From Ephydatia muelleri (taxonomy: Eukaryota > Porifera > Demospongiae > Spongillida > Spongillidae), in the NCBI GenBank assembly GCA_013339895.1, contig JABACO010000008.1:7898528-7962527 (forward strand): 64,000 bases of DNA. Reading direction: 5' to 3'. Below the pieces are notes generated by a model, which was not told the DNA's origin, did not search any database, and saw nothing but the letters and a program-made list of their open reading frames with translations. Positions 58,031 to 64,000 of this stretch are shown here, in pieces (within the stretch, counting starts at the first letter, position 1; the number at the start of each line of letters is the position of its first letter). Position numbers and translations under genes: made by a program.

Positions 58031-58060
<30 letters not shown>
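57946..58060. repeat. (TTC)n pyrimidine tract
   Basis: About 37 TTC units directly after the GGA tract, giving an abrupt purine-to-pyrimidine switch on one strand. Confidence 0.97.
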
Positions 58061-58062
<2 letters not shown>

Positions 58063-58395
58063 ATACGGTGTGGTTATAAAGTACATCCTCAGCATCAATG
58101 TTTGTGAAAGTGTGGACATGATGCCAGTATTATCTGTAGGGGTACATATACATGTATGGACATAAAGTAAAGTTGACAGTTAGCGGCTTTTTGAATTTCA
58201 CTACAGTATGTCCACTTCTTTCAAATTAGTTCAAATTAGTTCTAGATACGGGCAAAGAGTGTGTGTATGTGTTCAAATTCCTAAAAACAGAGTCTTAACC
58301 AATAATCAAAGTGGCGGCTAACTTTATTATCCATTCCATTTACTACCATTCCCATCACTGGCATGCCGACTCTTTTAATCACCATGGCTGCATAT

Positions 58396-58590
58396 GTCTG
58401 TAATATATCAATACGGACACAACGGCTACACACACAACATATACAATACCATACACAGAACGACCACGTCCAGGAGACAGTGAGGGAGGACAATAGAGCC
58501 TCAATAGTCCAGCAATTCAACTCCTGGTTGCAAACTCTGGATACTTTCAAAACTAGCACATAAAAGAGTCAGCTCTGTCTGATGTGCATG
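58396..58590 (-). repeat. LTR-like repeat, inverted relative to 61559-61746
   Basis: Reverse complement of 61559-61746 with scattered differences (shared CCAGGAGACAGTGAGGGAGG, GCCTCAATAGTCCAG, GGTTGCAAAC, CACAACATATA). Lies just past the integrase end of the minus-strand Ty3 element. Confidence 0.75.
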
Positions 58591-58636
58591 TTGATCTCGA
58601 AGGTTCTATCGTGCAGCCCAGTAGTCTCTTTATACA

Positions 58637-61380
58637 TTACACAATTACTAACCTTCTCCCCTCATAAGCCATAACGCTGCAGCTTGTCTGTCGGAAGTTG
58701 TTACAATGGCTGGCAAAGGGTCCAATTCTGGCTGTCAAAACTCCCTTTCTCCCCCCTGAGACATGAGCACCTCTGGGAGTCCATGTACTGCAAATACTTA
58801 CCTGAGTACTCAAATGGCCTGCTAAAAAGATGTGGAGGAAACAACTACAACTTTCAGCCATTTGAAGTGAGCATCCACCAGAACAAAAATTATTTTTCCC
58901 ACTAAAAGGACACATAAATCTGAGACCGGGGTTTGAGGGCCACTCCCAAGGTTGCAATGTGGACCTACATGTAGGTGGGGACTTACTATTCACTTGGCAA
59001 GCTTCACAGGATTTCTCCTTTGTTTCGAATTCAGTATCGAGTCCAGGCCACCACACCACACCCCTGGCCAGAGATTTCATTCTACATATACATGTAGATA
59101 CCCCTGGGTGGCCTTTGTGAAGCATCTTCATTACTGGTGCTCTTGATTTCACCAAAAGATACAACCATCTTCAACACTTAGTTCACTTATCCTGCACTCT
59201 AATGGCTTGGACTGCTCATTTGTCTTCGTTCACCATCCACCAGGCACCATTCTCCTGGCCACAGAGACCACAGTGTCTTTGTCCAATGTCAGATGGATGA
59301 AGCTGTAGTTCCTGTCAAAGAAAGCATGTAGCATGGAGCATGAGTATTGTATCCCCGGGTGTAGAGGCCTCTTCAGGTGCCTCAGCTATTGGCAATCTAC
59401 TTAGCCCAGCTGCATTGCCTTGATCCTTGCCTGCCATCTGGTAGATGTATCCACTCAAGAGTTTATACATGTAGCTAAGATATCTTTGTATCCTGGAGGA
59501 GGCCATTCTTGGCACAGACCCATCATCCTGAAAGTGTGATAAACCACCCCGATTCCATAAGGAAAGGCATCACATGAGAAACAATTATCTCTGAAGGATC
59601 AAACTGGAACAGCAAAATATTCTAGGTGAGCTGGGACTTTAGCCTTCTAGATAGCGGTAGCCTGATCACCAGACTGAAATCATTTTTGGGGTTGGTGAAC
59701 TATTATGCAAATTTTTTGCTTTTTTCTTGCAGACACGCTGGCACCACTATACAAGCTGCTCATCAAACACCAACTATTGAGTTACAGGTGCATACACTAT
59801 GCATGTAGCTCTGCGCTTTTTCTATGGTAGGAATGATCCTCTCTCCCGAGATATGGTAACCAAGATATTCCACACTTGGCAGCATGAATGTGCACTTTGT
59901 TTTCTTCAATTTGATGCCTCACTCTCCTAATCTTGACATCACCTTTTCCAGGGTCACTATATGTTCTGTTTCTGTTGAGTTTGAAACTAGCATATCGCCA
60001 ATGTACATGTACAGTGTACACATGTACATGTTAAATACCCTGCAATGTTCCCTCTATTGTTTGTTGGAAGATGGCAGGAGCCGACGTAACTCCAAAAGCA
60101 TACTGCTGCATCAGAAAAGGCCCTTATGAGTGGCAATGGTAACATGTTTTTGAATTTTTATCAGGTAGGCATGTGACATGTCCTGTTTTGAAAAAATCTT
60201 TCCTCCTGTGAGGGATGCTAGCAGATCATCAATTCTGGGGAGAGGGTACGATTCAACATTTGCCACTCTATTCACAGCTAACCCAGCACGAACACATACT
60301 GCCATCAGATTTTAACAGTGCTGGTACGAGTGCCATTCAGATATTTTTTTCACAGGTTCAATGACAATTCCAATACTTCGATTGTTCCTTTTAAGATAAA
60401 TGGGACAGGCGACCGTCTAAAAAGTGAGAATTTGCTGAATCGTTAAAGTGGATTTTCACTTCAACCACTCTCACTTACCAGTTCTTCTTTGAAGAGATCT
60501 GCATGACGATGAAACAATTCTATCGCACCTTCGGTTCCTGCATAAAATACAGACTGGTTACCCTTCAGATTACTTAACCAATCACACCCCTTCAAGGATG
60601 GACCATCCTCTTCTACCACCAGCAGATCCAATGAATTCATCAACATACTGCACTGACACGGAAATGTTTATTTGCATGATATTAATCTTTTCTACAGTGT
60701 AAGTATGCAGGTGAACATCTGTTCTTTGTAGCAAGGGACGCTTCTATTTAGACCACTATTATCTGTAAGTGCACTCACTGATGTGATAGAGGCTACAGCC
60801 CCAGTTTCCACCTCCATGGACAACTCTATGCCTCTGCAACTACATATATGTAAGTTTAGTGGAGCTCTAAAACCTTCTACAGGGTGAAAAGCATGTATAT
60901 TTCCTCCTCCTCGGTTGCTTGACCTGCTGTGCTTCTGCTGGTGGACCCTTTCCCCGAGTGCCTTTGGTGCCTGCAGTCACCTCAGGACGGCAACAAACCA
61001 TGGCCTTGTTTCCCACTTTTATAGCATACACTAGCTGACTATCCATTCCATTAAGCTTACCACCATACCGGTAACATGTGGACCTTGCAGGTACCTCTGA
61101 TGTGTTTTGTACCATGTTGATAGCCATGGTAACTGTGCGCTGAAAGTCTATGGCATTTTTGTCCGCTGATTCGGATGACTGCACAAACGTTTTTGAACGT
61201 GAGCCCGGATTCGGCCAACAGCTTGCACTGTACAGTAGGGTTACGGACACTGCACACGATGTGGTCATGCAGTGTGTCGTCGAGTGTGGCCTTGAAGTCA
61301 CAATGCTTGGAGAGTCTTTTTAAATCTGCTACGACTGAGACATGCTCCAAGAAACCGTTCTAGCCCTTTGCAGTAGCAAG
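58637..61380 (-). mobile_element. Degenerate Ty3/gypsy element 2
   Basis: Minus strand, high to low: Gag (61350-61160, SVVADLKRLSKHCDFKATLD and SVRNPTVQCKLLAESGLTF), a linker, pre-RT (60646-60461), RT (60305-60111, PLPRIDDLLASLTGGKIFSK, QDMSHAY; then the active-site box near 59985, YIGD in place of YxDD), RNase H end (59515-59370, GKDQGNAAGLSRLP), integrase zinc domain (59125-59020, HKGHPGVSTCICR, WWPGLDTE, CEACQ) and a broken core. Many frameshifts and stops; not active. The gag signature suggests a Gag-dependent LTR element with no env. Confidence 0.8.
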
Positions 61381-61558
61381 TTCAATCTATGGAATTTGGG
61401 TTGAGGCAATCACCAAATCAATCCTCTACCTGTTTAGAGCTGGTAATCCTTAGATACTTATCTTAATATAATTATTGAGTCTTTCAAATGTGCTCGTTTA
61501 TTGTTATACTACTATTATGATCGTGTGAAGTATAATTAACAGTAGACTTTGAGATCTA

Positions 61559-61746
61559 CATGCACATAAGACAGGCTCTTTTAAGTGCGGTTTTGGAAGA
61601 ATCCAGAAGTTTGCAACCCACTGGACTATTGAGGCTATATTCTCCTCCCTCACTGTCTCCTGGATGTGGTCATTCTGTGTATGGTGTTGTTTATATGTTG
61701 TGCATGTGTAACCATTGTGTCCTTATTACAAGTTAATATACTACAC
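61559..61746 (+). repeat. LTR-like repeat with PBS-like motif on its right
   Basis: Inverse of 58396-58590. Directly right of it, ACTGGCAACGAG resembles the sequence that follows the 5' LTR of many gypsy elements, suggesting this LTR points right, away from the minus-strand body. Confidence 0.65.
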
Positions 61747-62196
61747 TGGCAACGAGTGTAAAACCACACGATACATGGTAAGCTCCCCTTTTCTGGGTAC
61801 TCTTGGACCATATAGTCACATGTTCAGCAGCATCTTAAGCAGTTTGTGCTGGCTCTGGCCTGCCTTTGTAGGCTCTCACTGATTGCATGTTGCCCATTAA
61901 CATCATGGCCCCAGCTCTGCAGCTGTTTGACCCACATATGAATAATTTTATGTATTGTAAGAAAACCGAGCTCTGTATATCAAAACAAAATGATATCTGA
62001 ATGTGAATGAGTAATGAACTAACTGTAATTGCTAACTAGCCAATGATTAACCGGACAGACCTATAGTATTTAATGTGATGCATTCCTGTTTAGAGGGGTC
62101 TTCTTCCTGTGCAAAACCTGATCAATATATAAATGTATGATTTAGTTTACAATATGTCATGATTAATTTCCTGTCATGTGCATGTTGTTATCTCAG

Positions 62197-62302
62197 GTGT
62201 AAATGAATGTGCAGTCAACAATGGGGGCTGTGGTCAGATATGTAATGACACCACACCACCCTGCAGGTTACCAACTTCTAGCAAATGGAACAAACTGTAC
62301 CA
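62197..62302 (+). pseudogene. EGF-like exon, frameshifted
   Basis: After acceptor TATCTCAG: VNECAVNNGGCGQICNDT, then in another frame PAGYQLLANGTNCT, before donor GTGAGT. Together these are a calcium-binding EGF pattern. The 106-nt length is not a multiple of three and some bases between the third and fifth cysteines are missing. Extracellular adhesion or receptor module; likely upstream part of the gene whose stalk exons follow. Confidence 0.65.
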
Positions 62303-62591
62303 GTGAGTGTTGGCATATCATAGTTGTGTTTGGAGTATACATCTAACCACATCATACTGCACCATGTGCATTAACCCTGAAGCACACTGCCCTTCAGACT
62401 GCACTGCTGTATACATGCATGTAATAGACATGGATTCAAGCAATAACACTCTGCAACAGCAGAACGTTTCCATTGCATGACAATGTTAACACCAAATGAA
62501 TCAATTTATTTTACTGTACATTGTTAAACCAGTGATTGTGACAAAATATTTGTTGTGTCATGCATTTAACTAACCTCTTGCTACTTTGGAG

Positions 62592-62756
62592 CACTGAATA
62601 ATGTTATGTCACCAAATACCTCCAATGCTGTACAGTGTATATCTTTTATGCCCTCTTATGATATTTCCTGCTCCACTTTCAATGCGACCCTCACTACAGC
62701 TACACCTGCTCCAAACATAGCTACTACACCCACTCCAAATGTCTCTGGAATGAAAG
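62592..62756 (+). CDS. Ser/Thr/Pro-rich ectodomain exon A
   Basis: 165 nt, phase 1 at both ends (acceptor TTTGGAG, donor AAAG/GTATTA). Reads LNNVMSPNTSNAVQCISFMP then a Thr/Pro-rich stalk ending NVSGMK. Paralogous to 63630-63818. Two cysteines and several N-glycosylation sites (NTS, NAT, NVS). Fits the receptor family in the window, whose ectodomain exons are also phase 1-1; no kinase exon is seen before the window ends. Confidence 0.5.
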
Positions 62757-62986
62757 GTATTAACTGCCACACAAATCTCACCAAGCTTGTGCATACATGT
62801 TTTGTTTTGCTGAGGGGACATATGTGCGTCTGCAATGAAGAGTGCACATTATCGCTTATAAATAGCGGAAGCATACAGCCAAACAGATATAACACAGCAC
62901 ATACTACCAAGTCGCATACAGTCATACAATAACACTCAACAACAACAGAACTGTTCTATTATATGACAATATTGTTAACATATATA

Positions 62987-63157
62987 CATGTATACCAGAG
63001 CATAAAACAGTGAGCTGCAGTTAGCTAGCACATCACTTCTAGCTATGGTACAGTGCAGCACTGAAGAGGACCCAACCCTAACATCATTCAGCAGCAGCCA
63101 AGCATAGCAAAATCAAGTACTGCGCTGTACCATAGCTAGATACTCTGGTATACATGT
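62987..63157. repeat. Foldback repeat, about 170 bp
   Basis: CATGTATACCAGAG (62988-63001) pairs with CTCTGGTATACATG (63144-63157), and CTAGCTATGGTACAGTGC (63040-63057) with GCGCTGTACCATAGCTAG (63122-63139). MITE-like, in the intron between the two stalk exons. Confidence 0.75.
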
Positions 63158-63629
63158 ACATGTATATGTCAGCAATATACATGTATACCATACACAAGAC
63201 AATGCAGCATTCCCCCATACTCCCTAGCTATGAGGTATTGAGTCCACTGTACCGTGCATTGCAACAATGGTCTGAATATTAGCACCAAATTAAAATTTAA
63301 ATGATTTGGGATCGAGGGACCTAACTCATATACATGTAGTATAAAATTTCCAGTACAAGCAATAGAAACGTAACACTTGCATTGAAACGAATGGCTAGTT
63401 AAATTCAGTGCCTTACAGCACAGTGACAGATACATGTACACTGTAGTCCCAATCTGAGTGTGTAAGAATCACTGTTTGAAGGACATTTCAGACATTTAGA
63501 ACATTACAAAATTTTATATCAATTATTAATACATGAGTGAGGTCCCTTTTCACTGCAATTATCCAATTATACGCAACATAGTTAAAGAAAGACACCTGTA
63601 TGTTCTTTGTAGTTTTTACTACAATGAAG

Positions 63630-63818
63630 CACGGAATGAAGTGGAAGTGATGGCACCAAATACTTCCAATGCCACATGTAACATTATGTCTGTTATGCCC
63701 TCTTCAGGTATTTTTAGATCCACGTTCAATTTATCCCCTGCTACTACTACTTCTGTATCAAGTAAATCAGGGTCTAAAGCCACTTCACCCACTCCAAATT
63801 ATGTCTTTGGATCAAAAG
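63630..63818 (+). CDS. Ser/Thr/Pro-rich ectodomain exon B
   Basis: 189 nt, phase 1-1 (acceptor CAATGAAG, donor AAAG/GTACAC). Reads NEVEVMAPNTSNATCNIMSV then a Ser/Thr stalk ending TPNYVFGSK. Same start motif (PNTSNA) and end (TPN) as exon A, so the pair arose by exon duplication. The gene continues beyond the right edge if real. Confidence 0.5.
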
Positions 63819-63893
63819 GTACACAAATTTTACCAAGCTTGGCATCGATGTTGATTTGCTCTTAGCTGAACTATCATGGCAAAAATAATTGAT

Positions 63894-63985
63894 CCTAGGA
63901 TAAATTTTTGCTGCCAAATTTCATCCCGTGGGATAAAAATTATTCACCAAATCTATCCTAGGATAAATCTTTGCTGCCAAATATT
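63894..63985. repeat. Short direct repeat pair
   Basis: CCTAGGATAAATTTTTGCTG and a near-identical copy about 62 bp later, each followed by CCAAAT, with an inverted ATAAAAATTATT between. Confidence 0.7.
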
Positions 63986-64000
63986 ATGCTACTCAGCCAA

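Noticed and set aside
57404-58165. Long Glu/Gly/Arg and Pro/Leu/Ser frames
   Set aside because: Artefacts of the (GGA)n and (TTC)n tracts.

Overview
The window is eukaryotic, AT-rich, intron-containing and heavily repeated. Its dominant content is a tandem array of receptor tyrosine kinase (RTK) genes with very short introns (several of 48-61 bp), mixed with decayed transposons, foldback elements and microsatellites. A large local RTK expansion, compact introns and frequent TACATGTA words suggest a sponge (demosponge such as Amphimedon). That attribution is inference; no marker gene here proves it.

RTK array. Gene 1 (3944-14514) and gene 2 (31910-38166) share an 11-exon structure: signal-peptide exon, cysteine-repeat ectodomain exon, transmembrane exon, two juxtamembrane exons and six kinase exons. 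Gene 2 reads without interruption for 531 residues when spliced and keeps every catalytic motif. Gene 1 has the same parts, but its ectodomain exon has grown to 1503 nt (about 48 copies of a 27-bp unit; gene 2 has about 4), and a one-base insertion interrupts its kinase domain. A third copy (28000-29311) is a pseudogene that lost about half of its body. Fragments of further units lie at 1-1900, 18.4-22.0 kb and 30.3-31.9 kb, including decayed copies of the signal-peptide exon. Ectodomain exons of another receptor-like gene (a broken EGF-like exon and two Ser/Thr-rich stalk exons) lie at 62.2-63.8 kb.

Other genes. Three intronless, GC-richer minus-strand genes (22550-23203, 45461-46111, 48241-48891) encode NAD(P)-binding Rossmann proteins close to biliverdin reductase B/flavin reductase. 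A single-exon GC-rich gene (55985-56467) encodes a secreted or membrane-anchored protein resembling the bacterial BPSL0067 family (NlpC/P60-like), a candidate horizontal transfer.

Mobile DNA. A 2-kb hAT element lies in intron 1 of RTK gene 1. A 2.38-kb Helitron-like insertion (15985-18366) can be placed by comparison with empty paralogous sites. There are two degenerate Ty3/gypsy elements (23.4-27.5 kb and 58.4-61.7 kb), a Ty3 fragment (47.6-48.1 kb), a second hAT remnant (46.3-47.2 kb), foldback elements and several poly-C tracts. Most of 41-45 kb, 48.9-50.8 kb and 51.5-55.9 kb shows no gene I can support.
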